Both the position numbers and the translations under genes were made by a program. From Gleimia europaea ACS-120-V-Col10b (lineage in GTDB: Bacteria > Actinomycetota > Actinomycetes > Actinomycetales > Actinomycetaceae), in assembly GCF_000411155.1 (NCBI RefSeq), contig NZ_KE150266.1, positions 1,302,001-1,366,000 on the forward strand: a DNA stretch of 64,000 bases. Direction: 5' to 3'. Under the pieces are notes generated by a model that saw nothing but the letters and a program-made list of their open reading frames with translations, did not search any database and was not told the origin of the DNA. Positions within the stretch are counted from its first letter, which is position 1. Each line of letters begins with the position of its first letter. This document shows positions 34,814 through 43,979 of this stretch, piece by piece.

Positions 34814-35650
34814 ATGCGTAAGACTCGTGTATTTGCCGCAGCAGCAGCTGCTCTAGCTCTAACCCTCGCAGGATGCTCCTCCTCCGGTGGCGAAACCAAC
34901 TCCGAAAGCCAGGCGGCTTCCGAGCAGGGCGTCACCACCCTTACGGTTGGAGCTTCCCCCGCGCCTCACGCGCGCATCCTAAAGTTCGTTAAGGATGAGC
35001 TAGCCGCTGACGCAGGGATCGATATAAACATCGTTGAATACACCGACTACATCATCCCTAACCAAGCCCTCAAGTCCGGCGATATCGACGCTAACTTCTA
35101 CCAGACCGTGCCCTACCTTGAGGGACAGAAGAAGGAACTAGGCGTTGACTTCTCGCACGGCGAAGGCATCCACTTGGAGCCCCTCGCGGTTTACTCCAAC
35201 AAGATTGAGAAGCTAGACGACCTCAAGGACGGCGCAAAGGTCGGCATCATCAACGACACTGCCAATCAGGGCCGCGCCCTTGATCTGCTTGCAGTCGCTG
35301 GCATCGTTAAGGTTCCCGAAGGTGAAGATGCAACGATCTTCAACGTCGAGAAGCTAAAGAACGTGGAGTTCGTTGAGGTTGAGGGCCCGCAGCTCGTGCG
35401 TTCCCTCCAGGACGTAGATATCGCGGTCATCAATGGTAACTACGCCGAAGAGGGTGGCCTGTCCTCCGCAAAGGACGCACTCCTCGTAGAGAATCCGGAA
35501 GGTTCCCCGGCCGTCAACGTCCTCGTATGGCGCTCCGAAGATGACAACAATGAGGCCATCCAGACCCTCGACAAGCTCCTGCACTCACCAGAAGTTGCAC
35601 AGTTCATCAAGGACACTTGGACCGATGGCTCCGTTATCCCCGCGTTCTAA
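34814..35650 (+). CDS. metQ: Methionine-binding lipoprotein (NlpA family)
   Basis: A 278-residue lipoprotein. ATG at 34814; signal peptide with lipobox LAGC at 20-23. The NlpA pattern is clear: TVGASPAPHARILKFVKDEL, DIDANFYQTVPYLE, AVYSNKIEKLDDLKDGAKVGIINDTANQGRAL (pieces), and VLVWRSEDDNN. It delivers methionine, possibly D-methionine or methionine peptides, to MetNI. Separated from metI by ~100 bp, so it may be expressed at a higher level. A long terminator follows. Confidence 0.94.
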   Translation: MRKTRVFAAAAAALALTLAGCSSSGGETNSESQAASEQGVTTLTVGASPAPHARILKFVKDELAADAGIDINIVEYTDYIIPNQALKSGDIDANFYQTVPYLEGQKKELGVDFSHGEGIHLEPLAVYSNKIEKLDDLKDGAKVGIINDTANQGRALDLLAVAGIVKVPEGEDATIFNVEKLKNVEFVEVEGPQLVRSLQDVDIAVINGNYAEEGGLSSAKDALLVENPEGSPAVNVLVWRSEDDNNEAIQTLDKLLHSPEVAQFIKDTWTDGSVIPAF

Positions 35651-35677
35651 CAACGCGAGAGAAACTAGCTGAATAGG

Positions 35678-35722
35678 TAGGGGTTGGGCCCGGATCGAAC
35701 GATCCGGGCCCAACCCCTATTT
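35678..35722. terminator. Long perfect hairpin terminator between metQ and upp
   Basis: Two 19-base arms (35678-35696 and 35701-35719), beginning TAGGGGTTGGGCC, pair perfectly around GAAC. T residues follow on the plus side and A residues precede, so it should work in both directions for the convergent metQ and upp. Confidence 0.93.
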
Positions 35723-35735
35723 CAAGAAGAAACGA

Positions 35736-36374
35736 TTAGTCCAAAACTCCGTACAGGCGGTCGCCCGCATCACCCAAGCCGGGAACAATGTAAGCGTTCT
35801 CGTTCAAGCACTCATCCACAGCTGCGGTTACGATCTGCACATTAGCGCGACCACCAATGGCCTCCTGCACGGTCTCCAAACCTTCCGGAGCTGCCAGCAG
35901 ACACAAACAAGTCACGTCCCGCGCACCATGGTCAAGCAAGTAGTTGATAGCCGCAACCATAGTGTGGCCGGTCGCCAACATCGGATCCAAAATGAAACAC
36001 TGACGCCCCGATAGGTCATCGGGCAGACGATTTGCGTAAGTTTCAACCTCAAGCGTCTCATGGTCACGCTTCATTCCAAGGAAACCAACCTCAGCGGTTG
36101 GAAGCATCCGCGTCATACCCTCAAGCATGCCCAAACCGGCACGCAGGATAGGCACAACTAGCGGACGCGGGCCTGCAATCTGCTTACCAACAGTCTTAGT
36201 AACTGGAGTTGTAATTTCGACATCCTCAACTAGAACGTCGCGAGTGCCTTCATAGGCCAGAAGCGTAACGAGTTCGTCAGCAAGCAGACGGAACGTCGCA
36301 GATGGCGTCCTCTCGTCACGCAGAACAGTCAATTTGTGAGCAATGAGGGGGTGTTCAGCAACATGTAAACGCAT
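35736..36374 (-). CDS. upp: Uracil phosphoribosyltransferase
   Basis: A 212-residue salvage enzyme that makes UMP from uracil and PRPP. Landmarks: [22 protein letters not shown] at the N-terminus (pieces: [17 protein letters not shown]), [14 protein letters not shown], the PRPP loop [11 protein letters not shown] near 127-137, and the C-terminal uracil-binding end [16 protein letters not shown]. Single gene, convergent with metQ. Confidence 0.97.
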   Translation of the reverse strand: MRLHVAEHPLIAHKLTVLRDERTPSATFRLLADELVTLLAYEGTRDVLVEDVEITTPVTKTVGKQIAGPRPLVVPILRAGLGMLEGMTRMLPTAEVGFLGMKRDHETLEVETYANRLPDDLSGRQCFILDPMLATGHTMVAAINYLLDHGARDVTCLCLLAAPEGLETVQEAIGGRANVQIVTAAVDECLNENAYIVPGLGDAGDRLYGVLD

Positions 36375-36441
36375 GCTTATACCGTACCCTGACCAGGTAC
36401 GCGGAAGTTAATCTTTGTAGCAATCCTAGAAAATAGTCGGC

Positions 36442-36447
36442 TAAAAT
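36442..36447 (+). promoter_or_regulatory. -10 element predicting a leaderless tadA transcript
   Basis: TAAAAT is followed by 8 bases and then the ATG at 36456, the geometry expected when transcription starts at the start codon. No ribosome-binding site precedes the ATG. A matching -35 is not clear. Confidence 0.5.
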
Positions 36448-36455
36448 CTAGCATT

Positions 36456-37094
36456 ATGGCTGATCATTCGTTTCCGAAGCGGGTAGAGATACACGGCACT
36501 AAAAATCTCAAAGCACACCTTGCACAAGTTGCCCAGCGGGCTGCCATGAAAGCACAGATGGATCTGCAAGAGGTGCGTACTGAGGCCGTTACACCACCCG
36601 CAGGGTACAAAAACCCGCCAGTACCCTCGGAAATGAAATCCATCTACGAACATGCGATGGGACGCGCCCTCTACTTGGCCGATCGCGCGCGAGCCGGGGG
36701 AGACGTACCTGTTGGGGCTGTTGTTATCGACGAATGGGGCACGATCCTGGGGGAGGGGTGGAACACCCGCGAAGCGGAAGCTGACCCGGTTGGCCATGCC
36801 GAAATCAGTGCGCTCCGCGACGCTGCGAAACAGCGTGGCACGTGGCGTCTGGACGACCTTACTCTGGTTGTCACTCTCGAGCCGTGCACTATGTGCGCTG
36901 GAGCGATCGTGAATGCGCGCATAAAACGCCTCGTGATGGGCGCGTGGGATCCAAAAACAGGAGCTGCGGGATCAATCCGGGACGTGGTTCGCGATTCGCG
37001 CCTCAATCATCAAGTAGAGGTAATTCCCGAGATTTTGCGCACGGAATGCGAAATTCAACTCCGCGGGTTTTTCTCAACGCGCCGCACCATGTAG
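36456..37094 (+). CDS. tadA: tRNA-specific adenosine deaminase
   Basis: A 212-residue enzyme that converts A34 to inosine in tRNA-Arg(ACG), the tRNA encoded at 10846. Zinc and catalytic motifs: GHAEISALRDA (His and Glu near 110) and TLEPCTMCAGAI (two Cys near 137). The 36456 start adds ~58 residues before the usual domain start (MKSIYEHAMGRAL, ATG at 36633). The extension is polar with KAHLAQVAQRAAMKAQ and may be real because the promoter points at this codon; if not, the protein begins at 36633 with 153 residues. Confidence 0.9.
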   Translation: MADHSFPKRVEIHGTKNLKAHLAQVAQRAAMKAQMDLQEVRTEAVTPPAGYKNPPVPSEMKSIYEHAMGRALYLADRARAGGDVPVGAVVIDEWGTILGEGWNTREAEADPVGHAEISALRDAAKQRGTWRLDDLTLVVTLEPCTMCAGAIVNARIKRLVMGAWDPKTGAAGSIRDVVRDSRLNHQVEVIPEILRTECEIQLRGFFSTRRTM

Positions 37095-37119
37095 TATGAG
37101 GGCCGGACGAAAGTCCGAA

Positions 37120-37205
37120 GGTAGCGTGTCCGAGCGGCCGAAGGTGCAGCACTCGAAATGCTGTGTGGTTAATAGCCACCGTGGGTTCAAATCCCACCGC
37201 TACCG
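37120..37205 (+). tRNA. tRNA-Ser(CGA)
   Basis: An 86-nt class II tRNA with acceptor GGTAGCG (37120-37126) pairing with CGCTACC (37198-37204). Anticodon stem CAGCA/TGCTG with loop CTCGAAA gives CGA. CCA is not encoded (CCG follows). Confidence 0.96.
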
Positions 37206-37217
37206 CCGTGTGATGCC

Positions 37218-37251
37218 CCCCCGACATGTGTCCGCATGTGTCGGGGGTTTT
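37218..37251 (+). terminator. Terminator after tRNA-Ser(CGA)
   Basis: CCCCCGACA (37218-37226) pairs with TGTCGGGGG (37239-37247), followed by TTTTC. Confidence 0.9.
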
Positions 37252-37613
37252 CGTGTTTGCGACTTTGTTGTCTCGCGTCGTCTATGAGTTTTAAGATGCG
37301 ATATTTTCGGCCATCATAATTCAATATGTTCTATGCCCCCTGCTTTCCGCCGTAAATGCGTCCTTGTGAATCGAAAATTCGATTTGCGAGGGGACAGATT
37401 ACGGCCGCAACCTGGTTGAGGAAACGCCAAACTGTGCGCTGGTAGCTGAATGCTGACCGGAAAGCGACAAACAGGTGTCTTTGCGCACAAAACGGGGCGT
37501 TCTTGCATTGGCGAATTCGAGCAACGGACGGCATCTCGATAAACTAGCGACGATGTTCAAGCTCGCTTGGCTGAAATGGTTTGGCGAGTCTGTTCACTTT
37601 GGAAGGATAACGA
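37252..37613. other. Long leader/promoter region of glgP
   Basis: 362 bp without a supported gene. It holds a small palindrome AATCGAA/TTCGATT at 37369-37384. AAGGA lies just before the glgP ATG. I looked for a signal-recognition-particle RNA, which often follows a tRNA-Ser in actinobacteria, and did not find its conserved core. Confidence 0.5.
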
Positions 37614-39974
37614 ATGACCGACTTTACGACGGCATCCGCTGGAGCGGTTCGCGCCGTCTCTGGACGGCCCCCGGCAGTTTCAACTCCGATGGAGTTCTGG
37701 CAAGGACTATCCGCATCAGTGGTAGACCAGATCGCCGACAACTGGTACGCAACCAAGGAGCTCTACCGCAAGGGTCGGCGCCAGCACTACTTCTCCGCTG
37801 AGTTCCTCATGGGCCGTGCCCTCCTCAACAACCTCCTTAACCTTGGTCTTGTAGATGAGGCAAAAGAGGCTGCAGAGGCATTTGGTCACGATCTTGCGCA
37901 GATTCTTGAAGAGGAGCCCGACGCGGCCCTCGGAAATGGTGGCCTCGGACGCCTTGCAGCTTGCTTCCTGGATTCTTGCGCAACGCAGGATCTGCCAGCA
38001 GTTGGCTACGGAATCCTGTACCGCTACGGCCTTTTCAAGCAAGAGTTCCGCAATGGTTTCCAGACCGAGCACCCCGACTCCTGGATGGAAGAGGGATACC
38101 CGCTAGTCATCCGCCACGAAGAAGAAATGCGCATTGTTGACTACGCTGACCTTAAGGTAAGGGCTGTTCCGTACGACATGCCTATTACCGGCTACGGTAC
38201 GAAGAACGTTGGCACGCTCCGCCTGTGGAAGGCCGAGCCGATGGAAGAGTTCGACTACGACGCGTTCAACTCGCAACGCTTCACGGACGCCATTGTGGAT
38301 CGCGAGCGCACCCATGACATCTCCCGCGTTCTCTACCCGAACGACACCACATACGAAGGCAAGGTTTTGCGCGTACGCCAGCAGTACTTCTTCGTCTCTG
38401 CTTCGCTGCAGGAAATCGTTGAGAACCACCTGGAAGTGCACGGCACGTTTGAGAACTTCGCGGAGTACAACTGCGTGCAGCTGAATGACACGCACCCGGT
38501 GCTCGCCATTCCAGAGCTCATGCGTCTACTAATGGACGAGCACGGCCTTGGTTGGGCTGAAGCCTGGAAGATCGTCTCCAAGACGTTCGCCTACACCAAC
38601 CACACGGTCCTCGCTGAAGCGTTGGAGACTTGGGAGATTTCGATCTTTGATCGCCTGTTCCCGCGCATTATGGAGATCGTTTGGGAAATCGATCGCCGCT
38701 TCCGCATGGAGATGAAGGAACTTGGCCTCGACGACGGCCGAATCAACTACATGGCTCCCGTATCTAACGGTGTTGTGCACATGGCGTGGATCGCGTGTTA
38801 CGCGTCCTACTCCATCAACGGTGTTGCCGCCCTCCACACGGAAATCATCAAGCGCGAAACGCTTGGCGAATGGCATGACATTTGGCCAGAAAAGTTCAAC
38901 AACAAGACTAACGGTGTAACGCCGCGTCGCTGGCTAAACCAGTGCAACCCGCGCCTAGCTGCCCTCCTCACCGAAGTGACTGGCGGAGACGAATGGGTGC
39001 GTGATCTCGACGTACTGAAGAACTACGTGGATGCTGGCAACGAAGAAATCTATGATCGTCTGAACGAAATTAAGCACGCGAATAAGGTTGATTTCGCGAA
39101 GTGGATCAAGAACCGCCAGGGCATTGACATTGATCCGGAGGCTATCTTCGACGTCCAGATCAAGCGCCTCCACGAGTACAAGCGTCAGTTGCTGAACATC
39201 ATGTACGTGCTTGACCTGTACTTCCGCCTAAAGGATGACCCGCAGGCAGATATTCCGCCGCGCGTGTTCATTTTCGGAGCGAAGGCAGCGCCAGGCTACG
39301 TGCGTGCTAAGGCGATCATTAAGCTGATTAACGAAGTTGGCCGCCTGGTCAACAACGACCCTGAAGTTTCGAAGGTTCTGAAGGTCGTATTTGTTGAGAA
39401 CTACAACGTTTCGCCTGCCGAGAAGATCATCCCGGCGGCGGATGTTTCAGAGCAGATCTCTACTGCGGGTAAGGAAGCGTCCGGAACGTCGAACATGAAG
39501 TTCATGATGAACGGCGCCCTCACCCTCGGCACGCTTGACGGTGCCAACGTGGAGATCGTGGATTCTGTTGGCTACGACAACGCCTACATTTTCGGTGCTC
39601 GTGAAGAGGAACTTCCTGAGCTTCGCCGCACTTACGACCCGCGCCACCAGTATGAAACCGTTCCGGGCTTGCGTCGCGTCCTCGATGCATTCACGGACGG
39701 CACCTTGGACGACGGTGGCACCGGCATGTTCCATGACCTACGCTGGTCACTCCTCAACACCAACGGCTACGAACCGGCCGACATGTACTACCTGCTCGGC
39801 GACTTTGAGGACTACCGCAAGGTGCGCGACCAAATGGCTAAGGACTACGCGGACCGCAAGAAGTGGGCAGCAATGACTTGGAAGAACATTACCGAGTCTG
39901 GCCGATTCTCTTCTGACCGCACCATTCGCGACTATGCGAACGAAGTGTGGAGGATCGAACCAACCAAGATCTAG
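37614..39974 (+). CDS. glgP: Glycogen/maltodextrin phosphorylase
   Basis: A 786-residue PLP enzyme that releases glucose-1-phosphate from alpha-1,4-glucans. Landmarks: LGNGGLGRLAACFLDS near 100-117, GYGIRY-like GYGILYRYGLFKQ near 123, NDTHP near 290, VSNGVVHMAWIA near 383, TNGVTPRRWL near 425, and the PLP-lysine segment AGKEASGTSNMKFMMNGALTLGTLDGANVEI (pieces: EASGTSNMKFMMNG, GTLDGANVEI) near 625-650. Length is usual for the bacterial family. Monocistronic with its own terminator. Confidence 0.97.
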   Translation: MTDFTTASAGAVRAVSGRPPAVSTPMEFWQGLSASVVDQIADNWYATKELYRKGRRQHYFSAEFLMGRALLNNLLNLGLVDEAKEAAEAFGHDLAQILEEEPDAALGNGGLGRLAACFLDSCATQDLPAVGYGILYRYGLFKQEFRNGFQTEHPDSWMEEGYPLVIRHEEEMRIVDYADLKVRAVPYDMPITGYGTKNVGTLRLWKAEPMEEFDYDAFNSQRFTDAIVDRERTHDISRVLYPNDTTYEGKVLRVRQQYFFVSASLQEIVENHLEVHGTFENFAEYNCVQLNDTHPVLAIPELMRLLMDEHGLGWAEAWKIVSKTFAYTNHTVLAEALETWEISIFDRLFPRIMEIVWEIDRRFRMEMKELGLDDGRINYMAPVSNGVVHMAWIACYASYSINGVAALHTEIIKRETLGEWHDIWPEKFNNKTNGVTPRRWLNQCNPRLAALLTEVTGGDEWVRDLDVLKNYVDAGNEEIYDRLNEIKHANKVDFAKWIKNRQGIDIDPEAIFDVQIKRLHEYKRQLLNIMYVLDLYFRLKDDPQADIPPRVFIFGAKAAPGYVRAKAIIKLINEVGRLVNNDPEVSKVLKVVFVENYNVSPAEKIIPAADVSEQISTAGKEASGTSNMKFMMNGALTLGTLDGANVEIVDSVGYDNAYIFGAREEELPELRRTYDPRHQYETVPGLRRVLDAFTDGTLDDGGTGMFHDLRWSLLNTNGYEPADMYYLLGDFEDYRKVRDQMAKDYADRKKWAAMTWKNITESGRFSSDRTIRDYANEVWRIEPTKI

Positions 39975-39990
39975 TCACGCGACAATAGGC

Positions 39991-40028
39991 TTAGGCTCTC
40001 AACCCAACGGTTGAGAGCCTAAACTTTT
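39991..40028. terminator. Terminator between glgP and the tetronate operon
   Basis: TTAGGCTCTCAACC (39991-40004) pairs perfectly with GGTTGAGAGCCTAA (40009-40022), then ACTTTTC. Convergent position suggests use by both sides. Confidence 0.92.
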
Positions 40029-40050
40029 CTAATTATTGAGTTGGTTTGTT

Positions 40051-41426
40051 TTAGGAAACGATGGCAAAGATACCGGTTGTGAGCAGGAAACCAACGAGAC
40101 TGAAAATGGTGGTGAGCAAAGTCCAGCTCTTGATTCCATCTTTGACTGTCAACCCTAAATACTTTGTTACGATCCAGAATCCGGAATCATTGATATGAGA
40201 TAGTCCGAGGCCGCCAAAACACATCGCGGTGGTAATCAAAGTTGCTTGCACAGGTGTGTAACCTGCGGCTGCCATAGGTGCGGCCAGCAAACCAGCCGAA
40301 GTCAGGATCGCTACGGTCGCTGAACCCTGTGAGGCGCGAAGGGCTAAGGCGATTACATATCCCATTACGATAATCGGAATGTGCGTCGCTATCAACGCGC
40401 TTGAAAGAGCATCTCCAATTCCTGAATGAACGAGAACATTTGCGAAAACGCCTCCTGCTCCGGTCACGAACACAATAACAGCTACCGACGGCAGTGCTGA
40501 GTCAAGGATTGAACCGCGCTCCTCAAGACTCCATTTCTGCTGGTTTCCAAGTACTAGGTAAGCAACGAGCACTGCGATAAGAAGAGCGAACGCAGACGCG
40601 CCCACGAAGGAGAAGATATCGTTTGCCCGAGTACCTGTTTCCGTTTGCATAGTGCCAACGGTTCCTACCATGATCTGCAAAATCGGAAGCAGAATCAACG
40701 CGGTAATAGTTAGGGCACTGGGCGCTTTTACCTTCTGTTTAGTGTCCGTAATATCCCCACCAGCGGGTTCGTTCTGTGTCAGGAACGCAGAAGCGGGGCT
40801 GGGGCCTATCGCGACTTGTCAGTGTCTATCAGCTTGGCTGCAAAGAATCCGATAACTGCCGTGACGGCTGTAATTGGAAGCGCCAACATGATCATGCGTC
40901 CAGGGTCTACACCCAGGATTTCAGCTGCTGCAACCGGGCCTGGATGTGGCGGCAATGCTACGTGTACTGTAAGCATTACTGCACCCACGGGCAGGCCGAT
41001 CTTCAAAGGATTGATTTTAGCTACTTTTGCAAAACCAAAAACGATTGGGGCCAGGATAATGAATCCCACATCGAAGAACACCGGAATTCCGAGAATGAAT
41101 GCGGCTATCGTAACTGCTCCAACAATGCGAGTATGCCCCAACTTATTTGTGAAGTAGGTAGCGAGCGACTCGGCTCCACCAGCCACTTCAATAAGTCTTC
41201 CGAGCATGGCGCCAAGACCGACGATGATCATGACGTTTCCCAAAGTTTTGCCCATGCCTTCGACCATGGTTGGGACGACTTCACTGATCGGAATCCCTGT
41301 TACCAGTGCTGTTCCAAGGGAAACCAGTAGCAGGCCCACAAATGCAGACATCTTCACTTTGATAACAAGGAAAAGAAGTACTGCGACCGCTACAGCGGCA
41401 ATGAATAAGAGCATTCCGGCCGACAT
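40051..41426 (-). pseudogene. GntP-family gluconate/acid-sugar:H+ permease, frameshifted
   Basis: The gene starts at ATG 41426 immediately after the ltnD stop codon (TAA-ATG). The first 206 residues read as a GntP N-terminal half (VGLGAMLGRLIEVAGGAESLA, IPVFFDVGFIILAPIV, ALPPHPGPVAAAE) and hit TAG at 40806 after DTDKSR. The C-terminal half continues in another frame with AIGPSPASAFLTQNEPAG, a linker, then TALILLPILQIMVGT and a normal GntP end to 40051. Upstream of the visible ATG the second frame stays open back to the break, so one small indel near 40806-40830 explains it. Intact members are ~450 residues; both parts sum to about that. It may be a true pseudogene, a phase-variable site or a sequencing error. 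Confidence 0.85.
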
Positions 41427-42311
41427 TTACGCCTCCGGCGCTACAACGCGTATTACGGATGAATCATCTTTCGCGGCCATGCCCTGCGCCACCCCGATGA
41501 GGTATTCCTGTTGCGCGGCAGCCGCTACCGGAACTGCTAAACCTACAGATTTGGCGGCATCAGTAACAATACCCATGTCCTTCACGAAGATATCCAGGCG
41601 CGACTTAACCTCAACGTCCTCGTCTTCGTAAGCTCGTAGCATCCGCTCTCCGCGGTCTCCGAGCATAAACGACGCTGCCGCGCCCGACATGAGGGCATGG
41701 AGTGCCTGCGGAACGTCAAGCTCAAGCTTTCTTGCGAGTGCAAGTGCCTCGCCCGCAGCTGCGATGTGAACGCCGCAAAGTAGCTGGTTCACAGTTTTCA
41801 TGGCCTGTCCCTTACCGGCCTCGTCTCCGACTTTAACAAGAGTGCCGGCCATCTCTTCAAGTACCGGTAGAGCCCTCTCATACACTTCGGGCAGGGCCCC
41901 AACAACTACGAGAAGGTCGCCTTCACCTGCTCGCACCGGGCCTCCCGACACTGGCGCGTCAACTAGGCCAATGCCTTTTTCCATGAGCGGTGCCTGTGCG
42001 TTAGCGGCCACCTCGACACCGACAGTTGAGGTCAAGATGATAGTGGCGCCTTCGTTCAAAACTGCCACCACACCGTCCTCGCCGTACAGAGCGTTATCAA
42101 GTTGTGCCTGGTTACGTACAGCTAATACGACAAAATCAGCGCCCTGCGCTGCCTCGCGCGCTGATGAAAACGCGGTAATGCCTGCATCTGTAGCCAGTGC
42201 GCTGCGCTCGGCAACGGGATCAAAACCGGTAACTACGAACTTCTTGCTCAGGTTGGTAGCCATCGGTAGGCCCATAGCTCCAAGTCCAAGAACAGCAATT
42301 TTATTAGACAT
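41427..42311 (-). CDS. ltnD: L-threonate dehydrogenase-like 3-hydroxyisobutyrate dehydrogenase family protein
   Basis: A 294-residue NAD(P)-dependent dehydrogenase. ATG at 42311 follows AAAGGAG. Rossmann motif IAVLGLGAMGLPMATNL opens the protein; VDAPVSGGPVRAGEGDL near 120 and GEAGKGQAMKTVNQLL near 165 (catalytic Lys) are family signatures. Next to otnK, it most likely oxidises L-threonate or D-erythronate to a 2-oxo-tetronate. Overlaps nothing; 26 bp after otnK. Confidence 0.88.
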   Translation of the reverse strand: MSNKIAVLGLGAMGLPMATNLSKKFVVTGFDPVAERSALATDAGITAFSSAREAAQGADFVVLAVRNQAQLDNALYGEDGVVAVLNEGATIILTSTVGVEVAANAQAPLMEKGIGLVDAPVSGGPVRAGEGDLLVVVGALPEVYERALPVLEEMAGTLVKVGDEAGKGQAMKTVNQLLCGVHIAAAGEALALARKLELDVPQALHALMSGAAASFMLGDRGERMLRAYEDEDVEVKSRLDIFVKDMGIVTDAAKSVGLAVPVAAAAQQEYLIGVAQGMAAKDDSSVIRVVAPEA

Positions 42312-42337
42312 ATTGATCTCCTTTGATCGATAAAACA

Positions 42338-43774
42338 TTAGTTAGAGAGTTTTTCTACTACCGCGGCGAGCGACGTTTCGTCGCCAACATTTCCCGCGAA
42401 TACGATGTAAGGGATGCCCCTAGCAGGATCGTTCTCTCCGCTCCAAAGTGACACAATTCCCGGAAGCATAGGGCCAATAACTGTTGCGCGTTTGATGCCC
42501 AGCCCCTTCGAAGCCACGTCAGATGAAGTGATCCCACCCTTAGCAATCACAAATCGCGGGGTAGTGCGTCCAACAATTCCGCGCACCACATCAACAACTG
42601 CTGCGGACACCCGTCGGGAGATTTCGAGTGATGAAGCACCATCGTGACCGCGCACCAGTTTGCGCGATGTTCGTACAACAACGTGACCGTTTTCCAAGCC
42701 GGAGACTGCGCTATTTACGATGGCTTCGATATGAGAATCTCTAGCGTTAGCATCGAGAATCTTTTGAACGTCGATTTCATATTCTTCGAGTTCAACGTTG
42801 TCGCGCAGATAGTTCAACTGGCGAGTAGTTAGATCTACGTGGCTGCCGATCACAATTAGCCCGCCTCGCACAGTGCTTCGCCCCTGTCGGGACTCTTCCA
42901 CCTCTTCTGTTGATAGGGGAGCCTTAGGATCTTGGCCGATACGTGCCCTAACAAATGGGGGGCCAACTCGGTATAGGAAAGTTGAGCCGGCCGCTTCTGC
43001 CTGATTTAGTGCAAGCGAAAGGAGGCGGAGATCGTCTTCGGTGACTGAATCACAAATGATCGGCTGCCTGTTTCTTGCGCTACGCAACTTTTCGACCACA
43101 GCGCCCAGATCGGTTCGAAGTGTCGTTAAGTCGATTGCAATGACGTCGCTGGCCCTCGTAGATCCACCTGTCTTTTCTTCGATCCATTCGGCCAAGGCCG
43201 AGGAGTTAAAACCGAACGTCGCATCTTTAGCAAACTCGGTTTCACCTACGGGTGTGAAACCCTTAGCTTCAGAGCCCGCATAGTGGATCCCGTCCACCGT
43301 AATCCGGCCGGCATCTGCGAACGCAGGAAGAACAACAATGCCGTCAACGTCGCGTCCCGTCTGTTCTTTCATAGCGTCGGCAAGAGTGTTTGGCTCAAGA
43401 GGGAAGTGGCCGCGTAGCGTTGAATCGGAGCGCGATACGAAAGTGATCTCCAAGCCATCGTGTTTCTTGATCGCCTCGTAAGCCGACTCCACCACTTCGC
43501 GATTTATCTGCTCCGCATCTTCAGGAGATAGGGAGCGGGAGTTTGTCATCACGTAAATCGCGGGTTTGCCCGTGCTGAAACCCCATTCGAGATCTTCGGG
43601 CTGCCACGAGGTGAGTACGGGCAAGTCCGATACGGATTGCGTGCCTGTTGGGTCGTCGTCGAGCACCACGAGCACGGGCGGAGACGTCCGAGCATTTTCT
43701 TCACGCACTCGTTGCGCGGCAACCTTTACAGCGGATGCGTGTGCTGCAGTTAGCTCAGATAACGTCTTTGTCAT
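42338..43774 (-). CDS. otnK: Four-carbon acid sugar kinase (3-oxo-tetronate 4-kinase)
   Basis: A 478-residue kinase of the DUF1537 type. The N-terminal domain holds VLDDDPTGTQSVSDLPVLTSW near 35-55 (pieces: LDDDPTGTQSV), FVSRSDSTLRGHFPLE near 110, and the C-terminal nucleotide-binding domain has FVIAKGGITSSDVASKGLG near 400-418 and GMP-like VIGPMLPGI. It phosphorylates 3-oxo-tetronate before decarboxylation to dihydroxyacetone phosphate. First gene of the operon, directly behind a consensus promoter. The aldolase/decarboxylase (otnC) and isomerase (otnI) expected in the full pathway are not adjacent. Confidence 0.92.
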   Translation of the reverse strand: MTKTLSELTAAHASAVKVAAQRVREENARTSPPVLVVLDDDPTGTQSVSDLPVLTSWQPEDLEWGFSTGKPAIYVMTNSRSLSPEDAEQINREVVESAYEAIKKHDGLEITFVSRSDSTLRGHFPLEPNTLADAMKEQTGRDVDGIVVLPAFADAGRITVDGIHYAGSEAKGFTPVGETEFAKDATFGFNSSALAEWIEEKTGGSTRASDVIAIDLTTLRTDLGAVVEKLRSARNRQPIICDSVTEDDLRLLSLALNQAEAAGSTFLYRVGPPFVRARIGQDPKAPLSTEEVEESRQGRSTVRGGLIVIGSHVDLTTRQLNYLRDNVELEEYEIDVQKILDANARDSHIEAIVNSAVSGLENGHVVVRTSRKLVRGHDGASSLEISRRVSAAVVDVVRGIVGRTTPRFVIAKGGITSSDVASKGLGIKRATVIGPMLPGIVSLWSGENDPARGIPYIVFAGNVGDETSLAAVVEKLSN

Positions 43775-43805
43775 GCAACAACTCCTTTGTTGAAAACCTA
43801 TAGCC

Positions 43806-43826
43806 CTTAGAGGTCAGAGGTCTAAG
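43806..43826. promoter_or_regulatory. Candidate operator of the tetronate operon
   Basis: CTTAGA (43806-43811) and TCTAAG (43821-43826) are perfect inverted arms with a 9-bp core, just downstream of the -10. It is well placed for repression by the adjacent GntR-family regulator. Confidence 0.6.
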
Positions 43827-43834
43827 TTCGTTTA

Positions 43835-43863
43835 AGAATATGTTTACATGAGTGTGGTGTCAA
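43835..43863 (-). promoter_or_regulatory. Consensus promoter of otnK operon
   Basis: On the minus strand: -35 TTGACA (43863-43858), 17-bp spacer, -10 TATTCT (43840-43835). This is a near-perfect housekeeping promoter. Confidence 0.8.
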
Positions 43864-43979
43864 GGTTTCAACGGATTAGGCTTGCCGCCACAGTCAGATG
43901 AGGAGCGCGATTAGCCCGCCTCGCGTGCGAAAGCAGGGAGCGGGTTGCGTGCAGCGTGATCTAACTGGCCTCTACCGGA

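Noticed and set aside
37252..37613. Possible signal-recognition-particle RNA after tRNA-Ser(CGA)
   Set aside because: The conserved GGAA/GCA core and long helix could not be found.
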